Assembly (NCBI RefSeq): GCF_037392515.1
Contig: NC_090291.1
Span: 19,185,501-19,249,500 of the forward strand
Direction of reading: 5' to 3'
Origin: Haliotis asinina
Taxonomy: Eukaryota; Mollusca; Gastropoda; Lepetellida; Haliotidae
Length of the DNA stretch: 64,000 nucleotides
In this document: one piece after another, positions 39,369 through 50,490 of the stretch
Position numbering within the stretch: the stretch's first letter is position 1
How the letters are laid out: each line of letters opens with the position of its first letter
The notes under the pieces: model-generated
Databases searched by the model: none
What the model saw: the letters and a program-made list of their open reading frames with translations, nothing else
Told to the model about the DNA's origin: nothing
Program-made: the position numbers and the translations under genes

Positions 39369-39374
39369 TTTATT
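39369..39374 (-). promoter_or_regulatory. Polyadenylation signal of gene 2
   Basis: AATAAA on minus, about 50 bases after the stop. The matching place in gene 3 reads AGTAAA. Confidence 0.6.
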
Positions 39375-39422
39375 TTCATTGTCGTATCACGGTGAGACTT
39401 CAGGTTTCAAAGAAAACCATCT

Positions 39423-39590
39423 TCATCCCAGTTGCACGGATGGTTTGGCTGCCAAGACCCGGACAGAGGCTTCTTCAAGATTATAGAATCCAACGACTGA
39501 ACCTATCTTGCATTCCCTATTCTCGACTTGACCAATGACCACCTGTTCACCTGTGGTCAGTGGACAAACGATCGGTGCACCCATGTCGCC
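39423..39590 (-). CDS. Gene 2 exon 7: C-terminus, serine replaced by Met
   Basis: Acceptor tatatttcag, 55 codons and TGA. GDMGAPIVCPLTTGEQVV stands in place of GDSGGPLVC; then CKIGSVVGFYN and a C-terminal strand. Phase 0 from exon 6. Confidence 0.83.
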   Translation of the reverse strand, partial: GDMGAPIVCPLTTGEQVVIGQVENRECKIGSVVGFYNLEEASVRVLAAKPSVQLG

Positions 39591-42500
39591 CTGAAATATA
39601 AGTACCACTTCTTTAGTTCTTTTACAAAAATGGATACAATGGATGATCTAAACCAATCTTAAATGTAGTGAATGAGTGACTGAGATTACTTTTACGTCAC
39701 AATCATCACGGTTCCAGCTATATGGCAGCGATCTGTAATTAATCGAGTCTGGACCAGACAATCCAGTGATGGTTGACATTACCTGACAGGTAGATCCAGT
39801 AGTAGGGAAGAAACAGTTGTACGTCTGACTGTCTCCAAAGATAGTAGTTTCTGACGAGGCCTGAATGAAGGCCGGACATTGGGCAGTTGGCTGGAGACTC
39901 GGAATGTCCAGGTACTCGAACTTGCTCCCACCGTTTGTGTCTGTAATATGAACAGTCGTGCTGTTATACCTCCACTCTTATCATCAAGATATAGGAAGGC
40001 ACGTCCAGAGATTTGGTCTAAAACTAGTTCTCTCAAACAGCCAAACATCTGATGTAATTTCATATACTCGAAGTTGGTGCCACCGATTTGGTCTGAAAAC
40101 AGGACCTTTCACACAGCTAAACCTTCACACAGAAACATCGATCTGGTCTGAAACTATATCTCTCAAACGGCCAAATCTACACTTGTAGGTGATGACAAGG
40201 AGGAAAGAGATTTTTCATTTTCAGACTTGCTACTTATTTTAAACATTGCATTGGCTGGGTATGTTTGTTTCAGGGTCCACCCATGAGTATCCGGGGTAGA
40301 ATAGGTCTTCACCAACCCATGCTTGTAGAGAACAACAAGACTAACGGGTCGGCTGGTCAGACTCGCTAACTTGGTTGACGCATGTCATCGGGTCCCAGAT
40401 GTGCAGATCGATGCTCATGCTGTTGATCACTGGATTATCTGGTCCAGATTCGATTATTTACAAACCGCCGCCTGTAACTGAAAAATTGCTGAGTGAAACT
40501 TAACTCACTCATTCATAGTTTCAGGGTCTGTATGACAGTCTATGATGGACGGTTACTCACTGTTGTTACTGGAATAGCCACCAGCAGCAACTTGGCACTG
40601 GTCCAAGAGGATATCATTAACCATTGCAGCGGTATAGACACAGGCTATTCCCGGACAGCTACCAGCAGAAATGGGCGAGTCTAAAGTAACCGTGACTGGT
40701 CCTCCAACAGTGGTAGTGGCGGGGACTGAAATTTGAAACATACATTAGCTTTCAAGAACATACTCATCCGACGGTAGATCATAAATCTACCCGACTGTGG
40801 AACCTCGGATATGTGCATGCACCTGATATATGAGTATCAAACTTGGGGCGTCGGTCTGAAAAGGTGACTTAGTCAAACGAGCCCCGTCCTACAGCAAATT
40901 GGTACCCGATAAATGAGATGGATTGTAGATCCCTCCAGTGTTTATAAAATGTTAATACATCGCAATTCAAATATATCTTGATCTGAGCATTAATATTTGA
41001 GTGTGTGGATCGGTTGGTTGGTGGGTTGGTGGGTGAGCTAAGCATTTTTGGCTATTCCTCAGGCCAGAAATGTACCCATGTGAGGATTCCATAGTATGAT
41101 TATTATAACAACGTAATGTCACGTAAAACAAGCAACAAACGCACACGCTCACATACGTACACGCACATTTGTTTAATAGGACGATTTCAGTCTGCATTCA
41201 AAGGCATATCTTGATAATAATAATTCACAATTGTCGGTGTCCTCTGCTGTGACATCGCTGAAAGATTGTTGAAACCCTACTCACCCGAGAAAACCTGAAA
41301 GTGAAAAATAGTGAAACCTTTCGAAAAGGAGGGTGGATGTGCCTAATGAATATGGTGTTCACTCTTGTAAAACATTGATTGATTGGTTAACTGATTGATT
41401 GATTGATTGATTGATTAGCTTTCAAGAACACCCTCTTCCGATGGTAGATCATAAATGTACCCGATTGTGGAACCAAGGCTATATACATGCACCCGATACA
41501 CAGGTATCACATTTGAAAACTTGAGTTTGTCAAATGATCCCTATCCTACCCGTCGATTGATTGATTAATCGATCGATTGATTGGTCACTGAAAGCAGCGT
41601 AAAATTTCACTTAGTCAAATGACAATCTCCATTCTGACTCGACGGACCGTTGGACAGTTTTACACATCCGTCTGGCTCTACTAATCTAAGAGACTAAGAG
41701 ACTCTCTGGTCTAATTACTAAACGTCCAGAGCACTGTGTTTCAGTTTCAGATAAGAGCTGTCAGAGAGTCTGGATTATTTTTCAAATGTCCACTGTTTGG
41801 TGGATCTCACCTTGCAAATTCGAGGCAACGGTCGTTCCATCTTGGGCAATAACGCTGAAACAGAAAATGAATGAGTGAGTCAGTGCGTTGGCAAGTTATC
41901 GAGTTTAGTTTTACACCGCACTCAGCAATGCTCTATGGCATTGTTATGCCTGTGCGTTTTATTCCCGTGAAGATCTTGGATAGAAATGGACTTCAGCTGC
42001 CAATGCTTGTCGTAAGAGGCGACTAACAGAATCGGGTGATGTGGATCGCTGATTTGCCTGATACATGTATTCGTGTTCCAAATGTATAGTTGGATGATCA
42101 TGCTGTTGATCACTGGATAGTTTGATCCAGAGTCTTTTGACTTCCATGTATCTTTCAAATCGTAATTTAAGTCAAGTGTCTCGTCTCTAACGTTATATAC
42201 ATCTCCATTATTGATCCAGTAACTGGTTTAAACAGCGTTCCAATCCCCGAAGAGAATGAAGTAATCTGATCCTCATTCCCCCATACATTTATTAGTTTCT
42301 ACAATTGATATTGTTTTGGACTTTAAGTATTTATAATTGTAAGCCAAAAGTCACTATGTTCTGTAATCTGATTGGTTGAAAAACATCATCAAATGGTATT
42401 TGATTCCCGGAAACTTCAAGACTATTCGCCGCGTATTAACACGTAGAAACATCGCAAACAATTGTTTTGTTGTGTCATCAACAGTGGCGACGTCATTCAA

Positions 42501-45500
42501 GTCATATTGTGACGTAAAGTTAGAGTAGCGTCACAAATGAGCAACTCCAGATGCCGCCATGGGAACAGGCTGAAACGGCCAGCAGATGACACTTCACTGC
42601 TGTACTCGGACTCGATGTAAACACGCGTAGACAGTAAAATCCTTTGGTTTACCTTATTGTTTACAATGTCGATAGACATCATGTGTCCTTCCAGAGGTTT
42701 CAAATGAAATATTCCCGTGCTTCAAATACCCAGTAATACCTTGAAATTAGTCAACACATGATGTTTATCTCCTAAGTAAGTAAATATGCCTACCTATTTT
42801 AACATCTATTGCTTTGTAATTAACGATTGGTTCAAAATGATCTATTTTCATAACAAATTCAAAATTATCGCTGAAAAGAATAGATGTCCCCCAAGCAATC
42901 GATTTATGCGAACTAAAATAGAATTCTGATAACCTCATGTTTGTTCCTGTTGGTAAAATGCACGTGATGTAAACAATACATGGAAGATTTTTTATTTTAA
43001 GAAATCGAAATACCTGTTTTCGTTTGAAGTTATTATTAAGGCCTTTACAATTCATAGATAAAATTCTATTACACTCCGATGTCATCGTTATTTACATAAT
43101 GTACATTGCACGGGTATAAACATTGATGCGTAACTGGTTGTAATCACACGGCTTCGAATCTCTGTTTGGATAATAATTTCCAAAAATATAAATCTAGACG
43201 TTTGCAATCGTATAATGCTTTTAGATGCTATAATTTACATATATTTCAAATTTGGACGAAATCGGCGAAGAAATGGATTTTTTTGGGAATTCTACCGCTA
43301 CACATTGTACCGATGTGTGGAATCGATCCCGGGGCTTTAGCAGGACGAAGAAAGTTAGGCTAACCACTAAGCTACCCATCGCCCCTCAAAGACGTAGGCC
43401 ACTGGAAACCTCTGTTCTGGTACAAAAAAGGATCTGTAACCCTGTACAGGAAATTAGGAGGAATGAATAGGGTTTTACGGCGCTTTCAACAATAGTCCAT
43501 CAATACCACCTCGAGGGACACCAGAAATAGGCGTGACACACTGTATCCATGTGGGAAATAGAACCCAGATCTTTCAAGTGACTCTTTAATCACCAGACTA
43601 ATACAACAGCGAAGGGTGCGCATAATTTTTCTTTACTTACTTGCCCCCGTTTGCGAACAACGCGCAGTTGGCTGGTATCGACACTGTCGTAGCAGACGTG
43701 ATGACACCCGTGCAAGGGACCTTCTGAGTACTGCTGACAATAGAAACAAGGCCTGGGAACTGGTCACAGCTGGTGATGGCAGTACCGCTAAGTAACCTCG
43801 TCGACAGTGAAGTCGTGGATGTTGTTGGACAGACTGTCAACGTAAAGGAGCGTCTTAAAAATAATTTGCCGCATTAAAATACGTCATCTGTGTATAATTA
43901 CCTATGCATATATTAACAAACATAAACAAACATAGAGGGTACATCAACCCATGGGAGAGCGGAACCAGTAGAGGTCGTATTTATCATACCTTACACCTCA
44001 ATGTTTTGAACTGTTTGAAGAACGGGTATCGGATCATGATAAGGAGTAATTACCCAATACCAGAGTTTTAGGTTACATAGAATCGAGCAGACAAGAAAAC
44101 TATTTTAGAGTTATCTCCCTTCCATCGATATGCATTCGCAAAATATCGGTAATTTCCGTATATCATACGCGACTCAGTTATACGAGATAAAAAATTACTA
44201 ACACGAAGTACCAAATGAATTACCACAGTCCGGCATTCATAGCGAGTGACAAAGAAAATGTGAAATAACAGAAGAGCGCTCAGCCAGTCAGTGGATGAGT
44301 CACACTTGCTGTGTAGAATGAAAACGACAGTGGAATATATTCAACACATGATGTTGGTCTGCTCACTGACGAGCATCAGCCATATACACCGACTCCCCTC
44401 CGCCTAAACTGTTGTATGACCCAAATTAAAAAACCCACAAAAAAACAAAACAAAAAAAACAAGAAACCTACAGCTTTGAATCGGTGTAGTTGTGGTGGTG
44501 GTTGTAGTTGTGGTGGTTGTAGTCGTGGTAGTTGTTGTAGGAGTCGTCGTCGTTGTAGTTGTTGTAGTGGTTGTTGTTGTAGCAGTAGTAGTTGTAGCAG
44601 TAGTAGTTGTAGCAGTAGTAGTTGTTGCTGCAGTGGTAACAGGTGTGCTACAATCGCCTGGAAATGATGGACACTTGCACGCCCATAAACACGAATACCA
44701 AGAACGTCTTCGACGATAGGAGAAAAGTCCGGGATAGTTGTACCTCATGTAATAGTGATATCGCACATCTGGAAAATATGAAGAAAACAGCATTGCTACA
44801 TAAATCATTCAGAGAATACAGATCGTCTCCCCCAAGTAAGATAATTTTGTGTGGTCTGCGATTTTTAGGTTATTCGTATATTTGGCCAGGTCAAAATCCA
44901 TAATTCCGTGTTGTGAGATGGTCCTTTATGAAATTGCAAGAGAAAACTATGACAGAAAATATGCACCAAAGGTGGTTTAAGAAAAAGGGAATGGTTATTC
45001 ACTGAAGATGTATTTGATGCGGCTTGGTAGGTGTGCTTTAGATCCTATAGTCGGTTGGCTCAAAAGCGGACCCATGAATTGCAGTCTAGCTCGAAAACTA
45101 ATAAGCATATTTTAACATGTTCAGTGAAACGCTGATGATAATCAGAACATCACACCAACTCTGTGGGGTTTTTGCAGAATATTTTTCCTTAAAATGAAAA
45201 AGTTGTTTAACAAACTATCATAAAATACTGACACAGTTCACTATGTTTTACGAGGGAGGAGTGCAGTGAAAGGGACAGCCAGGTGTGCAAGCATGGAGAC
45301 AGCACAGCTAAATGAATAAATAGCTTTCTCGGCACTTGTGCATGTACTGCTCGAACAGTATCGAATCAGTCGTTGGATGTTTTGTTGTGGAATCTTTCTC
45401 CATTCCTCCTGCAGCATGTGGAAAAACTGTTGAAGATTCTGTGGTCGATTACGACGTCGACGTACTCGTCTATCGATCTTATCTCAAGAGTGTTCGACTG

Positions 45501-48500
45501 GGTTTAGGGCCGAGGATCTGGAGGGCCAGGGAAGGGTATTGGTGTTGGTATTGGCCAGGTAGTCCATGGTGGCACGTGCTGTCTTGGGCCTGGACTTGTC
45601 CTGTTGGAAGAGCTGCCGTCAACAAGGTGAAGGACGTGCGGACGGGGAATCTGGTCGATGTATCGATTGGCCTTGGACAAGCACAAGTTCCGATCAGCGG
45701 GTGTATGAGATCTAACCCAACACCAAGACAATTTCTCCAAAGAATCTGTCCACCTGTCTGATGTAGCTAGGAGCAAAACGTTCATGATGTCGCGTGAAGA
45801 GAACGGGATTCATCGCTAAACCATATGCGCCTCCAGTTTGCAAGGTTCCATGGCAGCACCGCGTTACACCATCTCACTCGTTGACGTCGTTGTAGTCGTG
45901 TCTAGGAGGAGGCAACTTTTGGATGTTTGGCACGTATCCCTACTTCTCGGGGACGGTTCCTGATTGTCTGGTCGGACACTCTTCGGGCTCCAAACTGTTC
46001 CTGTGCTGTGTCCCTGGCGGTACGATGGCGGTCACGTGGGTGGGTTACCTGGAAATCGATCCCAGAAACGAGGTATTGTGCTGGGATGAAAGTTGAAGAT
46101 CCTTGCCACCTCACTCTTTGATTCGTCAGCTTGCAATCGTCCAATTGTCTGAGGTCGGTCGGCAGAGGTGAGACGTCCCATTTTTGTGTACATTACTTGC
46201 AAATATCGTGGATGAAATTGTGAGATTCATTTGGGTCTTTTATTGTCATATGCTGTACTCATGCTTTGCACATGAGAAACAATCAATGTGCCTGATATTG
46301 ATTGTTTCTCATTCGTGCTGCATGACCTCCACGCACATCATAACAATCCTGATTGATAAAACCGTTCAAAATCATTTTTGTTTGCGTTTGGTCAAGCACG
46401 ATCTTCTAAAACATTCGAGAAACAATGTGCAAACCTAAAACAATGTTTGAGTTTATATGTATGTACAAAATTGTAAACATAATTCTTTAATTTCATTTTG
46501 CGTTTCTTTTTGAAGAGTGTACATAATCTATTTTAGAGACATGTGGAGTGATATTATGCCTTTAAAAGTAATGATGAATGCGATTACTGGCGGTGAGTTC
46601 CTCTTTAGATAATCTATAAACATTTCATCGTTAAAGGTAATGAAATGCCGGGGATACTGTGGACAACTGATCAGTAAACTGGCACTAAATGGGTACCTGG
46701 TATCAGTGGAATCATGTTTGAAAACCTGTAGTGAATATACATGAAACAGAGGTTTGTCATTGGCTATAAAATGTAGGACCATGGATGCAAACTGACCCTT
46801 TAATACGCGTGTGGTCGATGAGCTTGAGTTGACTAAAGATGAAGAATTATTTCTTGATAATTTCAAAACCTGAGATTTGTAAAAACTAGATTTACTAAAC
46901 GTGTAAATGTTAGCACGATGCATTCACAGTACTGTAACACATCAGTTAATTAAGGTGATAAACATATGTAAACGTGATGTAAAATTGTTAGAATTGATAG
47001 AAACGTTTGACTCCACATGATCGAAAATTTTCTGCATACATGTTTTGAACAAATTAACAAATTTGAAATAACCCAACATATTTCTGTAAAGCTTAATATC
47101 GGTAAAACACGGAACCTTGCCATATACACTACACTTACATTTAACGTTGAAAAAGGGTCACAAGTAAATATATTTGGCCGATGTAATTAAACCTGAAATG
47201 ACAACTTCAATGATAGATATTTTGCCACCGTTTTTGGAACATTTGTTCATAAGATTCAAGCGAGAATGTATCCTTAATTATAGAAATGTCTCCATGCATC
47301 AATCTCTTACGATCATGTCTGTAACTGAAGGCTATAGATTAGGAAACACATGGGACCGTTAGTGAACTCATGAAATTGTCAGGGAAGACATGAAATCATT
47401 GGGTTACACACCAAACCGTTAAGAAACACCAGAAAATTGTTAGGGAACACATAGGAACGCTAGTAAACACTTGGGAACCGCGAGGGATCACAAGGAAACC
47501 GCTAGGGAACACATGGAATCCGTTAGTCAACACGAGAGAACCGTTAAGATATGGAACCGTTTAGGAACACATGGGAACTGTTAGCATATGGAACCGTTAG
47601 GGAACAAAATGGAACCGCTAGGGAACACGAAACAATCGATAAGGAACAACAGGAAATCACTAAGATATGGACCCGTTAAGGAACACAAGGCTTGAGAACA
47701 TGGAATCGCTAGGGAACCTATGAAATCGCCAGGCAACATAATGGAATCGTTAGGGAACAAAAGGGACCGTTCGGGAACAAAAGGAACCTTTAGGGAACAC
47801 AAGCGAACAGTTAGAGAACACAGCGATTCGGACAGGGCATACAAGGGAACAATTTCCCACCATCTAATGCCAATTTTCCTCTTTCTTATGATCTTAATTT
47901 TCGTTGCAAATGACGTTCAAGGTCGTAGCGAATATTTCGAGAAGATGCAGCTTGCTTTGTCCCATGTGACAGAATCTCTGAACATTATTTAAATGTTGAC
48001 ATGCAATGAACAGTTGAATGAATATATTGTAAAACAGCTTGTATACCGGCGTACAGTGTTACATCAGCGTAAAATCTTGACAGTGTCCGCAAGGTACATC
48101 CACAACCCGTTAACAAGTGTGACTAGTTTTCAATCAGTTAAACTAATAAGGCCATCTGTAAGTCATGATCAGCTGTTATAGCAAAACTGTTATAACATTA
48201 TATAACATTATATGACTAACGATGTTATCGAATATTCAATAGTAAAATAGATAAATACTCGCACATATAAAAGGGATTCACGTATTCCACCTATTTGGTC
48301 AGTGGAACCCGGACTTTCGGCATGACGAGCAGACACTTTGTCCACTGGGCTACTATACCCCTACTCTGAAATACACAACTGGAACAAATAAACATTCATT
48401 CCCTCAACTTGGTCTATATACATGACAGCAGGTACTTGTTTTACGTACAGCTTGATCTGGAGTATTGGCAGCTACCGATGTTGTTGTTGCAACACAACCC

Positions 48501-48695
48501 TGTTACGTCCGTATAGCCAGAACTGATGAACTGGTCAGGTCGTCTTCCCCAACCTACTATGGAGTTGGACCACCCAAAATGCCTGTTTTGAGTTGTGGAA
48601 CTCGCTTTTTGGACTATCGCCTCCTTCTCGCTTTGCGACAAGGCAGTTGCTGCAGCAACCAGCCCAAGAACGACCAACAATAGAAGACTCTTCAT
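39423..48695 (-). CDS. Gene 2: secreted pseudoprotease with Thr-rich linker, 7 exons
   Basis: Seven exons, 1,296 nt, about 431 residues, all junctions in phase. Layout: signal peptide and short Cys head (exon 1), a YRRRR/Cys patch and Thr-rich linker (exon 2), trypsin-like domain (exons 3-7). Catalytic positions are all changed: His site reads IPANC, the Asp strand PVTVTLDSP, the Ser site QGDMGAP. Cysteine framework and strand pattern of the fold remain, which argues for a folded non-enzymatic domain. Neighbours: gene 1 downstream, its partial copy gene 3 upstream. Binding or structural role is inferred only. Confidence 0.78.
39680..39777 (-). mobile_element. SINE family 2, tail fragment
   Basis: Between exons 6 and 7; the same fragment sits at 53698-53792 in gene 3, so the insertion predates the duplication. 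Confidence 0.65.
39783..39940 (-). CDS. Gene 2 exon 6: protease domain
   Basis: Acceptor tgttcatattacag, donor CAG|gtaatg, 158 nt. It encodes TNGGSKFEYLDIPSLQPTAQ, then CPAFIQASSETTIFGDSQ and NCFFPTTGSTCQ. The L-x-x-x-x-x-C strand and the final Cys before GDMGAP fit trypsins. Confidence 0.82.
40270..40516 (+). mobile_element. SINE family 2 inserted after the duplication
   Basis: 'caccaacccatgcttgtaga' to 'aacttaactcactcattcat'. The matching intron of gene 3 (55130-55170) runs straight from 'tatgtttgtttca' into shared sequence, so this copy is an insertion specific to gene 2. Confidence 0.75.
40561..40725 (-). CDS. Gene 2 exon 5: protease domain
   Basis: Acceptor tttcaaatttcag, donor AACA|gtgagt, 165 nt. 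PATTTVGGPVTVTLDSPIS, CPGIACVYTAAMVND, CQVAAGGYSSNN. It differs from gene 3 exon 5 by very few bases. Confidence 0.83.
40726..41810. other. Gene 2 intron 4
   Basis: Its first 220 bases nearly match gene 3 (55349-55550). It has a gattgattgattgatt simple repeat near 41385-41420. No gene. Confidence 0.6.
41811..41854 (-). CDS. Gene 2 exon 4: 44-nt micro-exon
   Basis: Acceptor ttttctgtttcag, donor CAAG|gtgaga. It encodes VIAQDGTTVASNLQ between split codons. The same micro-exon with both splice sites is kept at 57774-57817, which supports it. Confidence 0.8.
41866..42135 (+). mobile_element. Composite SINE fragments
   Basis: A reversed tail (gagtttagttttacaccgca) at about 41895-41930 abuts a forward family-2 copy ('tcccgtgaagatcttggata', 'cgtaagaggcgactaacaga', 'ttgatcactggatagtttga') at 41953-42135. 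Confidence 0.65.
42765..43085 (-). mobile_element. L1-type LINE endonuclease fragment
   Basis: A 106-codon minus frame reads SMNCKGLNNNFKRKQVF, then SSHKSIAWGTSILFSDNFEF. This resembles the N-terminal APE endonuclease of L1-like elements (S-W-N-V-R-G-L-N; the GTSILF block). The key ETH-type motif is lost (YITCILPTGT), and no RT follows. It lies in gene 2 intron 3. Confidence 0.6.
43280..43388 (-). mobile_element. tRNA-headed SINE, partial
   Basis: On plus 'ctacacattgtaccgatgtg', 'gaatcgatcccggggcttta' and 'gctaaccactaagctaccca'. The tail is missing. Confidence 0.7.
43462..43606 (-). mobile_element. tRNA-headed SINE
   Basis: On plus 'gaatagggttttacggcgct', 'cgagggacaccagaaatagg', 'gggaaatagaacccagatct', 'ttaatcaccagactaat'. 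The head is worn; it ends 35 bp before the exon 3 donor. Confidence 0.72.
43641..43853 (-). CDS. Gene 2 exon 3: protease domain start, His replaced
   Basis: Acceptor aaattatttttaag, donor GGCAA|gtaagt, 213 nt. RSFTLTVCPTTSTTSLSTRL, LSGTAITSCDQFPGLVSIV, CTGVITSATT, IPANCALFANGG. STRLLSG replaces the R|IVGG activation site, and the His of AAHC is Asn. Confidence 0.8.
43935..44270 (+). repeat. Dispersed ~330-bp repeat with gagttatctccctt
   Basis: Shared with 2640-2767 plus 7496-7700 (split by the LINE) and with 58440-58760. The centre carries gagttatctccctt at 44108-44121. Identity unknown. Confidence 0.6.
44468..44768 (-). CDS. Gene 2 exon 2: Cys patch and Thr-rich linker
   Basis: Acceptor catattttccag, donor TGTAG|gtttct, 301 nt. 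VRYHYYMRYNYPGLFSYRRR, then WACKCPSFPGDCSTP, followed by about 55 residues of mostly Thr with some Ala, and TPIQSC. The last Cys would pair as in chymotrypsin N-terminal peptides. The gtttct donor was preferred to gtaggt because only it keeps phase with exon 3. Confidence 0.72.
45330..46175 (-). pseudogene. Tc1-like transposase remnant
   Basis: On minus, broken frames show, in order, ARRVSDQTIRNRPREVGIRA, then IWFSDESRS, YLANTNT..WPSRSSALNPVEHS. FSDES and NPVEHS match the DDE region of Tc1-like transposases. Several frameshifts and stops. Inverted repeats were not identified. Confidence 0.7.
46528..46923 (-). pseudogene. hAT-like transposase fragment
   Basis: A 131-codon frame includes FASMVLHFIANDKPLFHVYS, then LQVFKHDSTDTRYPFS. 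This resembles the hAT/ZBED stretch 'lAkfI..d..Pf.vVe...F..l...l.P.Y..ps'. No DDE residues or dimerisation block seen. A related, more decayed piece is at about 59690-59880. Confidence 0.45.
47336..47823. repeat. ~21-bp minisatellite (gttagggaacacatggaacc)
   Basis: About 23 diverged units around 'accgttagggaacacatgg', some with deletions (gatatgg). Intronic in gene 2. Confidence 0.85.
48290..48362 (-). mobile_element. tRNA-headed SINE, head fragment
   Basis: On plus 'gtggaacccggactttcggc', 'atgacgagcagacactttgt', 'ccactgggctactataccc'. A matching shorter remnant is at 63458-63487 in gene 3, so it predates the duplication. Confidence 0.65.
48449..48695 (-). CDS. Gene 2 exon 1: signal peptide and Cys head
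   Basis: ATG at 48695; MKSLLLLVVLGLVAAATALS is a signal peptide. TDVTGLCCNNNIGSCQYSRS closes the exon at donor AGCT|gtacgt. Without splicing the frame would end two codons later (84 residues), so a small secreted peptide is the alternative. Phase agreement with exon 2, and the same donor in gene 3, favour splicing. Confidence 0.75.
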
Positions 48696-48741
48696 CGTTG
48701 TGCTGCGCTCATGAAAGTAGTCGTACCAAAGTCATGCGACA

Positions 48742-48748
48742 TTTTATA
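48742..48748 (-). promoter_or_regulatory. TATA box of gene 2
   Basis: TATAAAA, 53 bases upstream of the ATG. Downstream, 'ggtacgactac' and 'gcagcacaacg' just before the ATG are shared with gene 3. Confidence 0.7.
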
Positions 48749-49007
48749 CGACTTAATGCAGAGGATCGGCATGTGAAATAGGCGCCTGGTTATACAATCA
48801 ACCTGAGTTGCAGATGTTGGTCAATATTTGCACCACATGCATATATCCATAAAATGATTAGAAGATTTCAGTTACATGTTGGTTGTGTAAACAAATGTCA
48901 CAATACATATTGTTAAAAATATGTCTTTTATTTAACAAAGATATATTTACACGTCTGTTCTTTAGTGAATGCGATATATTTACGAAAAATGGGGATGTTG
49001 TTTGTAA

Positions 49008-49145
49008 GAGCTCCGGCACAATGGTCAGCTTAGTGGTGAAAGTGTTCGCTCGTTACGTCGAAGACACGGGTTCGATTCACTTCATGTTTACAATGTGTGA
49101 AACTCATCTTTGGTTTTCCCCGACGTGCAATTTTTTGGGAATGTT
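49008..49145 (+). mobile_element. tRNA-headed SINE in forward orientation
   Basis: The only clear plus-strand copy: 'atggtcagcttagtggtgaa' (A box), 'acacgggttcgattcac' (B box), then 'caatgtgtgaaactcatctt'. The tail is lost. Confidence 0.75.
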
Positions 49146-49514
49146 GCCAAAGACAGCGTGAGACCACACTGATTTGCTCCATCCTTCGTAGAAAGCGGCC
49201 TAAGCATTTTACTTTAAATAGCTACGGCTTTTTCACTGGATCGAAGATTCGAACTTTCGGAATCGAGGTAGGGTCCAAACATACAAATTTCCTGTTCTGT
49301 GGTCAGTTATTCATCCTTTATTAGATAAGCAGGCATAACGTTCCTTCCAGAAGTATGACGTCTTGCTTAAGTTCAATGCGTATAAATGCGGAGCTTCAAA
49401 CAAAATCACATTCAGTCTGCCCCCGAGTTTCACTCAGTTACACTCGAGGTCAATCCAGAGAGAATACAGACATCAGGCACTGTTCATAAGTGCTTACTGG
49501 GACAGAAGTTCAAA

Positions 49515-49640
49515 CTGTGGGCTTCAGCAACCCATGCTTCCCAGAAATGTTGACTATGCTTGTCGCAAGATGTCATGAAAGGTATTGGGTGGTCAGGCTC
49601 GCTGACTTGATTGACACATGTCATCTGTTCCTCAAACTAT
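49515..49640 (+). mobile_element. SINE family 2, 5' half
   Basis: 'cttcagcaacccatgcttcc', 'ggtggtcaggctcgctgact', 'tgacacatgtcatctgttcc'; ends before the 'ttgatcactgg' block. Confidence 0.7.
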
Positions 49641-50099
49641 GGACCAAACATAGTCAGTGATATTCTTTTAATGCAAAAGTATGCGATCAGTGGAAATACA
49701 TGGAGTTGTATATCGTATCACACAGACACAAGAAGATATGACAATGCCATCACGCTGGTGAAACCCTCGAGACAATGGATTTAAACAGAAATCAGCTGGC
49801 ACTTCGCAGGATTGTTCCCAGATTCTGCGAATTCTTCAATCAATTCAATTACTTTTCACACATGTAGCAACAATGAAAATGTCAGTTTTAGCTATTACTC
49901 TTTCATTTATGCTTGCCTCGTAATGGATTTGCAAACTGAATAAGAGGATTTGATTTGTGTCTCAGGTACGCACAGGTATGACAACTGACGCTATAGTTTG
50001 ACGCTAAATTTACAGGAACATTCAGAGTATTCATCGTGACTAATTCTACTAGTGTCGTGATTCACTTGGATTCACTTTCCAACACTATAGCTGCGCTAT

Positions 50100-50490
50100 A
50101 TCTAAAGACCATTGTACGCTGTAGGTAAACTGCAAATTTAGCCATAGAACACTATACACTGTGACTAAACTGTACGCTACAGCCACAGAACACTGTACAC
50201 TATAGGTAAACTGTATGTTATGGTCAAAGAACACTGTGCACTATATCTATAGACATAGAATATTGTACACTATGGATAAACTGGATGCTACAGCAATAGC
50301 AAACTACTATAACTTACCTGTACGCCATAGGACACTGTGCGCTATAGCTAAACTGTATGTAACGGCCATAGAACATAGCTAATCTGTATGCTATAGCCAC
50401 AGAACACTATGCTATAGCTAAACTGTATGTTACTGCCATAGAACACTGTACGCTATAGCTACACTGTACGCTATAGCCATAGAACACAGC
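50100..50490. repeat. ~44-bp minisatellite (gctatagctaaactgtatg)
   Basis: About nine diverged units of 'gctatagctaaactgtatg' plus 'gccatagaacactgtac'. Each carries the short palindrome ctatag. Intergenic. Confidence 0.85.

Larger units (their letters stand above)
44769..48448. other. Gene 2 intron 1
   Basis: 3.7 kb with a Tc1-like remnant, a hAT-like remnant, a ~21-bp minisatellite and a SINE tail. About 44880-45000 and 47960-48440 match gene 3 intron 1. Confidence 0.65.

Noticed and set aside
44492..44719. Poly-Val plus frame and Cys/Ser-rich plus frame at the Thr-rich linker
   Set aside because: Antisense of gene 2 exon 2, whose minus reading has matching splice sites in gene 3.
45336..45761. 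141-codon plus frame
   Set aside because: Lies antisense to the Tc1-like remnant; the minus strand shows FSDES and NPVEHS.
47336..50490. CRISPR-like spacing in the tandem repeats
   Set aside because: Units are contiguous and diverged, with no unique spacers, in a eukaryotic context; they are minisatellites.
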